Shown: positions 36,052 through 43,331 of the stretch, in pieces
Layout: each line of letters starts with the position of its first letter
Numbering within the stretch: the first letter of the stretch is position 1
Source: Marivirga tractuosa DSM 4126
GTDB taxonomy: Bacteria > Bacteroidota > Bacteroidia > Cytophagales > Cyclobacteriaceae
Reading direction: 5' to 3'
NCBI RefSeq assembly: GCF_000183425.1
Contig: NC_014759.1
Location: 310,001 to 374,000 of the forward strand
Length of the DNA stretch: 64,000 bases
Program-made: the position numbers and the translations under genes
The notes under the pieces: model-generated
The model's input: only the letters and a program-made list of their open reading frames with translations
What the model was told of the DNA's origin: nothing
Database searches by the model: none

Positions 36052-36176
36052 AAAATTTGCACATAGGGTAGTAAATTTCAGGTTTCTACCAATACCCATA
36101 AATGTAAATTTAAATGAATTTAATGCATAATTATAACAAAGATATGATTAATTTTTGTGCACAAAATTTGCGCATA
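36052..36176. repeat. Candidate integrase arm-type repeats and palindrome
   Basis: AAAATTTGCACATA (36052-36065) and AAAATTTGCGCATA (36163-36176) differ at one base and lie 111 bases apart in direct orientation between the integrase gene and the tRNA fragment. A perfect 14-base palindrome, TTTTGTGCACAAAA, occupies 36153-36166 and overlaps the second repeat. Arm-type integrase sites are typically direct repeats at this location; the role is inferred. The octamer AAAGCCAT also recurs at 36232, 36242 and 36331. Confidence 0.5.
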
Positions 36177-36275
36177 AAGTGTAGTTTTATGCGATTTATT
36201 ACGGTTTCATACGAAATATAAAACCTTTTTTAAAGCCATATAAAGCCATTTATGTTGTTTTTAGTACTGATACTT

Positions 36276-36322
36276 ACTGACTTGTAATCAGTAGGTCGTT
36301 GGTTCGATCCCGACAGGAGGCT
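36276..36322 (+). other. Attachment site: 3' fragment of tRNA-Thr(UGU)
   Basis: The fragment holds an anticodon arm (ACTGA, loop CTTGTAA with anticodon TGT, TCAGT), a variable loop AGGTC, a T arm (GTTGG, TTCGATC, CCGAC), and the acceptor 3' strand AGGAGGC plus T. The 5' acceptor strand (expected GCCTCCT) and D arm are absent from the preceding sequence, so it is not a functional tRNA. A tRNA 3' end beside an integrase is the classic right attachment site left by integration into a tRNA gene. The orientation means the intact tRNA should be at the element's left end, outside the window. Confidence 0.85.
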
Positions 36323-36330
36323 CATTCTTT

Positions 36331-36368
36331 AAAGCCATTCGCAGTTTTGCGGATGGCTTTTTGTTTTT
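36331..36368 (+). terminator. Terminator of the split tRNA-Thr gene
   Basis: AAAGCCATTCGCA (36331-36343) pairs over 13 bases, with one G-T, with TGCGGATGGCTTT (36348-36360) around a GTTT loop. It is followed by a T-rich tract. It starts eight bases after the tRNA discriminator, so it probably ended the original tRNA transcript before the element separated it from its promoter. Confidence 0.8.
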
Positions 36369-36704
36369 ATAACCATTAAATATTGGTAGTTTTGGCATGG
36401 TAATGTAGCAGTTATGCTGCAGCAAGTCATCATGAATTTCACACAGGTGCTCAATTTTCAATTTTTACAGCGAATTTTTTAATTTAGTAAGTCAGCTTGA
36501 TGCTTGCTGATGCAGTACAATCTAACTCCGCCTAAATTCACTGCAAGGGAATCCAACTCACTAATTTTCTAGTAGGAAGAACAGTTTCCAGTATTGGCTT
36601 TGCTTTCTCATCTTGCACTCTGATTTTTTCTAACATTCTTGTTCACCAATACTTTTTACAAATGATGACCTTATTGGTGATGATGAGATTAAGATAGACG
36701 GCAG
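36369..36704. other. Intergenic, no recognised gene
   Basis: Nothing convincing was seen on either strand. A short leftward frame near 36540-36640 reads MLEKIRVQDEKAKPILETVL before stopping. It looks like a gene remnant but is too short to assign. Confidence 0.4.
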
Positions 36705-37007
36705 TTACTGCTTCTGAAATCGTATTCTCAAGAAAAACCAGCCACAGGCACTGCGTAAATAAGAATTTGAATAATTCTGGTTTTGATTTTTACTGCCATC
36801 GAGAGAGGCAGAAGTGCCCACTAAAAGCACAAAGATAGGTGTGCAATAATGCGTGATGAAACGGGTGAAAAATAGAATAGGAGTGGTGGTTTCTAAATCA
36901 GTAGGATCTACATAAAATGATCCATAATGAAAATAATCTCTGACATGATCTAGGTCCATAATCACCATCACAACCCCGTTCCCGCCTTGCTCTGCATGGT
37001 GGTCGGC
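36705..37007 (-). pseudogene. Fragment of a DUF1624 (heparan-alpha-glucosaminide N-acetyltransferase-like) gene
   Basis: The minus-strand frame reads MVIMDLDHVRDYFHYG, DPTDLETTTPILFFTRFITH and YCTPIFVLLVGTSASLDG, the conserved first part of DUF1624 membrane acyltransferases. It then loses similarity and stops at 36705 after about 88 residues, whereas intact members exceed 300. Upstream, where the family should read LDLLRG before MVIM, the frame instead reads ADHHAEQGGNG, encoded by the palindromic repeat at 36974-37004. The gene is therefore broken at both ends, and the 5' break coincides with the repeat. Confidence 0.75.
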
Positions 37008-37287
37008 TATTTTTCAAAAAATGTTTTATCTTTATAGTATAGGAGTAGAATTTATGCCATAGTAATGGCGAGCTGTAAGTTTCAAAATCCTAAAGGCTAG
37101 TAATTTGTGAGTTTTGCACGATAACTATCCTGATAACTTGTTTAAGTGTATTTACAAGGAAGTTATATAAAGATTGTATCGTCAGCAATTTGAAATTTTG
37201 TATAGAGGAAAAAGGGATGTAAACTGTGCGTCTGATGATGTAGTATGAGCAATCAGGACCACCATGCGGAGCATGGCGGGAACGGGG
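36974..37287. mobile_element. Inverted-repeat-bounded 314-base element (MITE/REP-like), copy 1
   Basis: The 31-base ends at 36974-37004 and 37257-37287 are inverted repeats with two mismatches. Each contains the near-palindrome CCATGCWSTGCATGG or a close variant, then the stretch GGCGGGAACGGGG when read outward. The interior encodes nothing and includes TTATATAAAGATTGTAT at 37163-37179, which is also found inside the second copy at 39.9 kb. The left end abuts the broken DUF1624 gene; the right end runs into the first codons of the orphan toxin gene. No target duplication was identified. Confidence 0.6.
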
Positions 37288-38085
37288 GTTGTTCGTAATT
37301 CTATTTCAAATAATTCAGGAAGCACCCAATTTGCTAAAGATCCACAAACCTTGGAAAAATTATCAGAATTGATGATGTCCAATTCAAACTTCAGGCAAGC
37401 AAAGGAAAACACATGGGAACAAGAATTGAATGATATCTTAGCGGCCAATAATGATTTAAGGTGTGGTACCTGCGGTAATTCTGGTGTTGAAAGAATTCCT
37501 CTTATGGATGAATTGTTGGATAATTTAGAGTACATTTCACAATTTGAAGCTAAACCTGGTATTGAAACCGTATATTCTGGATTAAGAAGTAATATAAATA
37601 ATCGAGATGCTGTTAACCATATGATTGATTACATGAAAAGATATCCAAATGAGTTTACAAATCTGACAGAATTTGAATTTAGGTATGCTGATGATATTTT
37701 AAACCGTGCAGATGTTTTGGTAGAAAACACCTTGTATGAATTTAAAAGTTGGACACCTGACAACCCTAATCCATGGAATTCGTTTTTTACTGGTTCAGGT
37801 AATTCTTACACCCAATTTTTACGATATTTAAAAAATACAAACGACTTAAATGAATTGAAATATATATTTAATGCACAAAAGTCTGATATAGGGCAAGTTA
37901 AAGAAGCTTTTAGAGGGTTATTCTTAGATAAGGCTGATGATTGGTTTAAACCGATAGATGATGGTGGCTTGGGTATTGTTAAGGTAAAGCAATTATTTGG
38001 AGATGATATTGAGGATGTCTCTGATTTTATTGAATACGCTGATGATTTAGACAGTGAAGTCTACAGTTTTTTAAAAGCGGATTAA
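37264..38085 (+). CDS. Orphan polymorphic-toxin tip, nuclease-like
   Basis: The 273-aa protein lacks a signal peptide or export domain. Its central part reads EFEFRYADDILNRADVLVEN followed by TLYEFKSW (about residues 135-165), a D...ExK pattern typical of PD-(D/E)XK nucleases, then NSYTQFLRYLKN, as in restriction-endonuclease-fold toxins of Rhs and related systems. A CGTCGNSG pair of cysteines lies near residue 60. The first ~10 residues (MRSMAGTGVV) are encoded by the end of an inverted-repeat element, so the original N-terminus has been replaced. The stop is directly followed by the ATG of the beta-propeller gene. It is probably a tip cut away from its carrier; the activity is inferred. Confidence 0.6.
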   Translation: MRSMAGTGVVRNSISNNSGSTQFAKDPQTLEKLSELMMSNSNFRQAKENTWEQELNDILAANNDLRCGTCGNSGVERIPLMDELLDNLEYISQFEAKPGIETVYSGLRSNINNRDAVNHMIDYMKRYPNEFTNLTEFEFRYADDILNRADVLVENTLYEFKSWTPDNPNPWNSFFTGSGNSYTQFLRYLKNTNDLNELKYIFNAQKSDIGQVKEAFRGLFLDKADDWFKPIDDGGLGIVKVKQLFGDDIEDVSDFIEYADDLDSEVYSFLKAD

Positions 38086-39102
38086 ATGAAATTAAAAATT
38101 TATAAAAGTATTGAAAATGTTGGTGATTATGATGTGGTTGATAAGAATTGCTATTTCATTAAAAATAATCATATTTTTCAAGATCCAGATAGAAAAATTG
38201 TCACGATTAGTAATTATTGGGGTATTAATTTTGAATTAGAATTGATACATGTCTTTACAAATAGAAGCCAGAATTCATTTTATGATTATGATGGGAATCT
38301 AATTCTAAGAAAGGATAATGCTAACATTTATCATATTATTAATAAATCTGAATTTATCTGGTATGATAGAGTTTTAAAAAGCACCTTATTTAATAATCAC
38401 AATTTGATTGCAGGAAAATTAAAAAAATATTTTGTAGATGGTAAGCTAATTTATTATTTTAATAATAATCTAGTTAAGGCTCTTAGTTTTACTGAACCAA
38501 ATAAAAATCAATTATGGCAGTATGATCTTCTATCATTAGGTACGTTTAATCAATCTAATAAGGAGGTAAATCAGTACGAAGTAAAACACTTCATTGGCAT
38601 TTATAAAAATCAGTTAATTACACAATTAAGTAATGCCACTTTTCTTTTTTTAAACGTAAATAGTGGTGAACAGGTACAAATTGTTCACTTAAATAAAGAT
38701 TATCCTTTGCCACAAGGTATTTTTTATAATGACAACCATTCTGCACACATTTTTGATAATAAGCTTGTTTGGTTGAGCAATCAAAGACTCCTTCAGATCA
38801 ACTTTGAAACTTATGAAGTGAAAATTATCAAAGATTACTTTAAGGAAGATCGTGAGCATCAGATTCGCTTTATGAGTAATAGCCTATATAATGGACATAT
38901 TTATTTTGTAGCTGACAAAGGCTGGCAATATGTGACGCCTACTCATGTAGGTGTAATGGAAGTGGCAACAGGCCAAATAATATGGAGCCAGCAACTTGAA
39001 GATACAGGTGGTTTATCAGAAGCCCCACAAGCTACAGATGATAGACTTTACATAAGGACTAATAAAGGAGTACTTCACATTTTTGAAAAAGAATCTGAAT
39101 GA
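38086..39102 (+). CDS. Beta-propeller protein, candidate immunity partner
   Basis: The 338-aa cytoplasmic protein has no signal peptide. It is built of repeated beta blades with the PQQ-like pattern, clearest at the end: GVMEVATGQIIWSQQL and DDRLYIRTNKGVLHIFEKE, with KLVWLSNQRLLQINFETYEV earlier. Its ATG immediately follows the toxin-tip stop, the standard order for toxin and immunity genes. A propeller could occlude a nuclease surface. The alternative is a stand-alone propeller of unknown function. The next gene overlaps it by four bases (ATGA). Confidence 0.6.
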   Translation: MKLKIYKSIENVGDYDVVDKNCYFIKNNHIFQDPDRKIVTISNYWGINFELELIHVFTNRSQNSFYDYDGNLILRKDNANIYHIINKSEFIWYDRVLKSTLFNNHNLIAGKLKKYFVDGKLIYYFNNNLVKALSFTEPNKNQLWQYDLLSLGTFNQSNKEVNQYEVKHFIGIYKNQLITQLSNATFLFLNVNSGEQVQIVHLNKDYPLPQGIFYNDNHSAHIFDNKLVWLSNQRLLQINFETYEVKIIKDYFKEDREHQIRFMSNSLYNGHIYFVADKGWQYVTPTHVGVMEVATGQIIWSQQLEDTGGLSEAPQATDDRLYIRTNKGVLHIFEKESE

Positions 39103-39791
39103 AAAAGGAAACCTCTAAAAGCCGCTATTTCTTTAACTTGGCTTACACATTTTTTGGAGGGGTAATGTTTGCCTTTGTGTTAGGTAGTACCATTTGGAGT
39201 ATAATCCAAAGAGAAAAGGATCAAGATAATACTATCGATTACATAGAAGATTTTAAAATTGATTTTGGTGACAGAAATGTTATGGGCAAATCCTACCAAG
39301 ATGTGATTCGTTATCGGTTGAGATTTTCAAATGATAAATCCTGGGGCAGTACAGTAATTAGAAGAAGAACACAGGACTGGGAAACTGCTAAGGTAAAGTT
39401 CTATAATGTCTTAGAAATAGATACTACTAAACTTTTAGAAAGAATCCCTTTTGAGTTGGATGATTCTTATTTTAAGGATATTTCTAATAAAGGGATTATA
39501 GGTGTTTGGGAAGAAAAAAAAGGATGGCAACTGCTTAAAATAGGAGATGAATACCTTGTTAATGGCAGTACCTCATCAATAGGTACTTTTCTATTATATG
39601 CTGTATTTGTTTTGTTCGTTTTATTAGGGATATTCTTTATGCTTAGTCCCATAGCCTTATTATTAATTGATACCAAAGGTCTTAAAACCTTTGATAATTT
39701 GTCTTATCAATCAAATAAATGGGATGGAATAAAGTATATATTAAATGGGTTCAAAAACCCTGATGATGAGAAAGATCAGAATAGGAATTAA
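39099..39791 (+). CDS. Two-TM protein in the orphan toxin cassette
   Basis: The 230-aa protein has one membrane helix near residues 14-33 and one or two near 160-190, enclosing a ~125-residue extracytoplasmic or periplasmic domain with no recognised family. A charged cytoplasmic tail ends the protein. The start overlaps the propeller gene by four bases, so the three genes 37264-39791 are probably co-transcribed. It may be a second immunity gene or an accessory membrane protein. No function can be read from sequence. Confidence 0.55.
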   Translation: MKKETSKSRYFFNLAYTFFGGVMFAFVLGSTIWSIIQREKDQDNTIDYIEDFKIDFGDRNVMGKSYQDVIRYRLRFSNDKSWGSTVIRRRTQDWETAKVKFYNVLEIDTTKLLERIPFELDDSYFKDISNKGIIGVWEEKKGWQLLKIGDEYLVNGSTSSIGTFLLYAVFVLFVLLGIFFMLSPIALLLIDTKGLKTFDNLSYQSNKWDGIKYILNGFKNPDDEKDQNRN

Positions 39792-39815
39792 TAATTTCAT
39801 GTAAAAAATAAGAAA

Positions 39816-39881
39816 AGCACCCAATTTCTTGCGTACTGCATAAGCCTATTTCTGAACCTTCAAATCAAAGGTAATGCTGCC
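39816..39881 (-). pseudogene. Displaced copy of the 3' end of the PKD lipoprotein gene
   Basis: Bases 39847-39881 are identical over 35 bases to 40814-40848, the last codons and stop region of the PKD lipoprotein gene. The flanking 39816-39846 also resembles its terminator (AAAGCACCCAATTTCTTGCGT against AAAGCACGCGATTTCTCGCGT) in a decayed form. The minus-strand frame ends GGSITFDLKVQK, then stops. Upstream it runs straight into the palindromic repeat at 39881-39908. It is a remnant of a duplicated gene. Confidence 0.75.
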
Positions 39882-39975
39882 CCCAGTTCCCGCCATGCTC
39901 TGCATGGTAACTTATATAAAGATTGTATTATCAAGATATTCAAGCTACAATACAGAGCATGGCAGGATAAGGGGG
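39881..39975. mobile_element. Inverted-repeat element, short copy 2
   Basis: The left end (39881-39908) matches the 36974-37004 end apart from a one-base insertion and one substitution; it contains CCATGCTCTGCATGG, a perfect hairpin. The right end (39951-39975) is a more decayed inverted copy, TACAGAGCATGGCAGGATAA followed by five G. The interior carries the same TTATATAAAGATTGTAT (39912-39928) as copy 1. At 95 bases it looks like a deleted form of the 314-base element. It again lies at a gene break. Confidence 0.55.
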
Positions 39976-39991
39976 TACTTTCAAGCCATTC

Positions 39992-40700
39992 TTAGGCTAT
40001 TTTACCTATCATGTAAGAGATGAAAGTGATCAGTGTAATGACGATAGAAATAAACAGTATAGGGATACTGATAGGGTTATTACGTTCCTTTTTGAGTGTG
40101 AAGTCTATCGTTTTTCTAACAAGCAGAAGGAATATTTTTTGAAGTATAAATGGAAGCCCAATAATTGATGCATATAAGATTACCGCAGCAAAAATCAATG
40201 CACCAGCTAAAGAAGTTGAATAGAGGGTTATGACCTCTTGAAGTTCTTGTTGAGTGACCACTTTGCCAAGAGCAGTAAAAACAAATAGTACGGAAGCAAT
40301 GATACCAGCCAGGACTAAGGCAGTCCATTTTGCAGTACGAAACAGCATTTTTACCATATCTTGTGCCCTTCTTACGAACTCTTGACTAGGAATAAGCACA
40401 AGTCCACAAAAGGCAATAGTAGCAAACCATGCAAAGGAAAGTTGTTGTATATCTTTATCATTTTCTCCCCACCACTGTAGAAGGAGACTAGCGAGAGCCA
40501 TTAAAAAAATGCTAAAACCAAAAACCACTGGTTTTAAAGTTTTGATTAGTTGGTCGTTTGGACTGATCAAGGGATGATTGACAAAAGTGCAAATACCTTG
40601 TGTTCATCCAATCTAATGCTTTTTTGAGGAACCCTTTAGAGTAAATGGCTATACCAATAAGGACAGAGAAAAGAGTAAATATTATTCCCAAGAGTTCCAT
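39992..40700 (-). pseudogene. Membrane protein gene with a one-base frameshift
   Basis: Two minus-strand frames join into one protein of about 236 residues. The first (from the ATG at 40700) reads MELLGIIFTLFSVLIGIAIY, then KKALDWMNTRYLHF. After that the frame is lost at a TTTT run near 40585. Removing one T there continues as VNHPLISPNDQLIKTLKPVVF into the second frame, which runs to 39992 with four or five membrane helices. The second frame alone would need a TTG start at 40570 and lacks the N-terminal helix. No family was recognised. It could be a true mutation or a sequencing error. Confidence 0.65.
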
Positions 40701-40774
40701 GTTGTTTTTGGTTTACACATTAAAAGAATCCCGACCTTACTGTCTTGTTCTTACATCATTTAAGTATATTAAAC

Positions 40775-40804
40775 TAAAAAAAAGCACGCGATTTCTCGCG
40801 TGCT
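40775..40804 (-). terminator. Terminator of the PKD lipoprotein gene
   Basis: AGCACGCGA (40783-40791) and TCGCGTGCT (40796-40804) form a perfect nine-base stem with a four-base loop. On the minus strand it is followed by a run of eight T (40775-40782). It lies nine bases after the stop of the leftward PKD gene. Confidence 0.85.
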
Positions 40805-40812
40805 AAGTATGC

Positions 40813-42120
40813 TTATTTCTGAACCTTCAAATCAAAGGTAATGCTGCCGCCAGACCCCGATACAATATCAGTAATCTTAATAACCCCTTTTTTACCTGCT
40901 GCGTTTTCAAATAAAACGATTCTTGGTAAACCATCAGTCGGAAAGCTTTCATCATCCGCTTCAATAGTTAAGTCTCTGAGTGCGGAATCATCCGTCATAG
41001 TATCAAATGTTTCCACTGAAAAATCAATGGAACTCGATTCCATATAGTTGATCACTTCAGTGTTAGTGGCATTTGGAATTTCTGTTAAGCCCCAGCCGCT
41101 TGCGTCTATTGGGGTCTCGAAAAACCTTAAACCGGAAATTCCCACAAAAACAATGTCAATGTTAGCACCATTTTCAGCTGTTATTTCTCCACTTTTAATG
41201 ATTTCACCCAAGGCGGTTGAAAAGACGGAACCCATGGTAGATTCCTGATCGCGACCCCCTAAAGTAATGTTTTCGTAAGTAGTGATCTCATTAGTGCTTA
41301 AAGTAAAGTTTTTGGAGAGGGTTTCGGTAGCCGTGCCATTCGAAACCTCCAACTCCACAGTAAAATTACCATTTTGAGTATAATTTACTGTACCCGGATT
41401 CTCATCTGTTGAATTTTCCGGATCACCACCAGAAAATGTCCAATTGTATTCATTAGCTCCAATGGAATTATTGGTAATGCTTAACTCAGCAGGTGCTTTA
41501 TCACTGCTTAAAGAGAAATTGAAATCAGCTACTAATTGTTCTTCTAAACTGAAAGTTTTTGAAATAATTTTGGTTTCTGTTCCGTCCGAAACCTCCAGAT
41601 CAATACTATAATCTCCTTTTTCAGCATAATAAATTATGGAAGGGTTTTCTTCTGTTGAACTAGAAGGATTTCCACCAGAAAATGTCCAACTATATGAACT
41701 GGCAGCTTTTGAATTATTCGTTATCGTCACTTCTGTAGGAGCGGATTCACTGCTCAGGGAAATTTCGAAATCAGCCATTAACTGTTCATTCAAACTGAAA
41801 GACTTAGTGACCGTTTCTTGATCAGCTTCATTTGAAGCTTCCAAGCTAATGGAAAAATCTCCAGCTTCAGTATACTTAATTGTAGCTGGGTTTTCTTCTG
41901 TTGAATTTTCAGGATTTCCTCCAGCAAATGACCAGTTGTAGGCAGTAGCACCTGTTGTTTTGTTGGTTATGCTTACTTCTGCAGGTGCTGTATCTTGGTT
42001 AACAGAAATTTCAAAATCTACTACTAATTCTTCTTTAGGATTAGTATCTGGGTCTTCAGTACAGGCTGCAAAAATAATAGCAGTTCCCATTAGGAATAGC
42101 TTAATGGTGTTTTTTAACAT
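40813..42120 (-). CDS. Lipoprotein with three PKD domains
   Basis: The 435-aa protein begins with a lipoprotein signal (LFLMGTAIIFAAC, lipobox Cys about residue 20). Three PKD repeats follow at about residues 34-108, 116-190 and 197-271, each with the pattern YNWSFAGGNPENSTEENP, then GDFSISLEAS. They are separated by KSFSLNEQL-type linkers. The C-terminal ~150 residues form a separate domain (ITLGGRDQESTMGSVFSTAL, then GSGGSITFDLKVQK) not assigned to a family. PKD repeats mediate protein or polysaccharide binding at the cell surface, so it is probably an adhesive surface lipoprotein. A terminator follows the stop. A displaced copy of its 3' end lies at 39.8 kb. Confidence 0.8.
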   Translation of the reverse strand: MLKNTIKLFLMGTAIIFAACTEDPDTNPKEELVVDFEISVNQDTAPAEVSITNKTTGATAYNWSFAGGNPENSTEENPATIKYTEAGDFSISLEASNEADQETVTKSFSLNEQLMADFEISLSSESAPTEVTITNNSKAASSYSWTFSGGNPSSSTEENPSIIYYAEKGDYSIDLEVSDGTETKIISKTFSLEEQLVADFNFSLSSDKAPAELSITNNSIGANEYNWTFSGGDPENSTDENPGTVNYTQNGNFTVELEVSNGTATETLSKNFTLSTNEITTYENITLGGRDQESTMGSVFSTALGEIIKSGEITAENGANIDIVFVGISGLRFFETPIDASGWGLTEIPNATNTEVINYMESSSIDFSVETFDTMTDDSALRDLTIEADDESFPTDGLPRIVLFENAAGKKGVIKITDIVSGSGGSITFDLKVQK

Positions 42121-42144
42121 ATCTCGAATTTTTTATAAGGTTGA

Positions 42145-42180
42145 TAAAAAACCCGCAAGGTTTCAAAAACCTTGCGGGTT
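42145..42180 (-). terminator. Terminator of the 183-aa lipoprotein gene
   Basis: AACCCGCAAGG (42150-42160) pairs with CCTTGCGGGTT (42170-42180), and the stem extends three further TTT/AAA pairs inside. Minus-strand T residues follow at 42145-42150. It lies between two leftward lipoprotein genes. Confidence 0.8.
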
Positions 42181-42197
42181 AAATATTTTCTGAAAAT

Positions 42198-42749
42198 TTA
42201 CCCTACTTCACCTAAAAATGCAAAACTGCCTTTGTAATAACCTTTTGAAGTTTTACCGTCTTCCAGTTCAAATTCGTATTCCAGCTCAATGGTCTTAGCT
42301 GAAAAGTCATATTCTATTAAATTAACAGAACCTGATTCTACATTTAAAGCTGGGCCAGGATTGTCTGCATCATGTTGATACTTTAGATTGCCACCTTCAA
42401 ACATACTTTCTTCAGTTGATGAATCAGTAGACTTAATTTCAGTATATTCAATAGCATCAGGATGCTCAGCTGTGGAAGCGAAGAATATAGCGATGAAAGA
42501 GTCGCCATTATTAATATTAATATTATCCGGCCCGTCACTCAGATCAACATCCGACAAGAAAATACTTGTTGAATGATAGTCTTCATACATACCACCATCG
42601 CCAACAGCGGCATTGGTGAAAGCCAACTCAGTATCACCATAAAAGCTGATATTGTCTCTTTCTTCTACTATTTCTTCTTCCTCTTCACCGCAGCTTGCAA
42701 ATAAAAAGGCAGTCAACAAAAGCATTAAATAAATCGATAATTTTTTCAT
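42198..42749 (-). CDS. Lipoprotein of unknown function
   Basis: The 183-aa protein begins with a lipoprotein signal (LMLLLTAFLFASC) with Cys at about residue 20, followed by an acidic linker GEEEEEIVEER. The mature domain is beta-rich (ISFYGDTELAFTNAAVGDGG, LEYEFELEDGKTSKGYYKGS) and may be a calycin- or jelly-roll-like fold. No family was recognised. It reads leftward toward the PKD lipoprotein gene but is separated from it by a strong terminator, so the two are probably expressed independently. Confidence 0.7.
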   Translation of the reverse strand: MKKLSIYLMLLLTAFLFASCGEEEEEIVEERDNISFYGDTELAFTNAAVGDGGMYEDYHSTSIFLSDVDLSDGPDNININNGDSFIAIFFASTAEHPDAIEYTEIKSTDSSTEESMFEGGNLKYQHDADNPGPALNVESGSVNLIEYDFSAKTIELEYEFELEDGKTSKGYYKGSFAFLGEVG

Positions 42750-43331
42750 TACTATTTTCTTGAAATTTTGATTGGCTGCAAAAGTAGTGGATTTATTTGC
42801 GCTAAGAAATAAATAGTTAAAAGAAAATCCGCAAGTTTTTTAAAATCTTAAGTGTTGATTGCAATGTACTTTTTAAACTGAATATGAATTAAAATCGATA
42901 TTTTTTGCATTTAATATAACTAATTGGATGTTTAGCTGTACTATAGTAATAAAAATTGAGTTTTAACGAATTTTAAACGATTTAGTTGTGAAAAAACTAA
43001 ATGAATGTGCTTACTTTACGGTAATTTTAAATGCAGAAGTTCCTATATCAATCTGATAGGAATCTATGTGATTATGAAGAGTTTACATTATTTTGACTAA
43101 AACCTAAACAAAGAGTTATTAAACATTTCCGCATAAAATCTCCACGCAATTACTTTCTTTTGCCCTATAATGTCATTTTCATCTCTGGGTCGAATTCGAC
43201 TTCTTCTTGTATTGCTAATGCTTTTACAATTTTAAGGAGCTCAATTATACCTAAGTATGATAAAATGGAAATTAAAGGATGTTTTTTAGCTAAAATGAAA
43301 ATGTCATGATCAACACTATAATGATAAATAG
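42750..43331. other. Divergent promoter region without a recognised gene
   Basis: About 580 AT-rich bases lie between the leftward 183-aa lipoprotein gene and the rightward 359-aa lipoprotein gene. They should contain both promoters. No RNA or hairpin was recognised. Confidence 0.45.

Noticed and set aside
36276..36322. Functional tRNA-Thr gene
   Set aside because: The D arm and 5' acceptor strand are missing; the bases before the anticodon arm do not pair with AGGAGGC.
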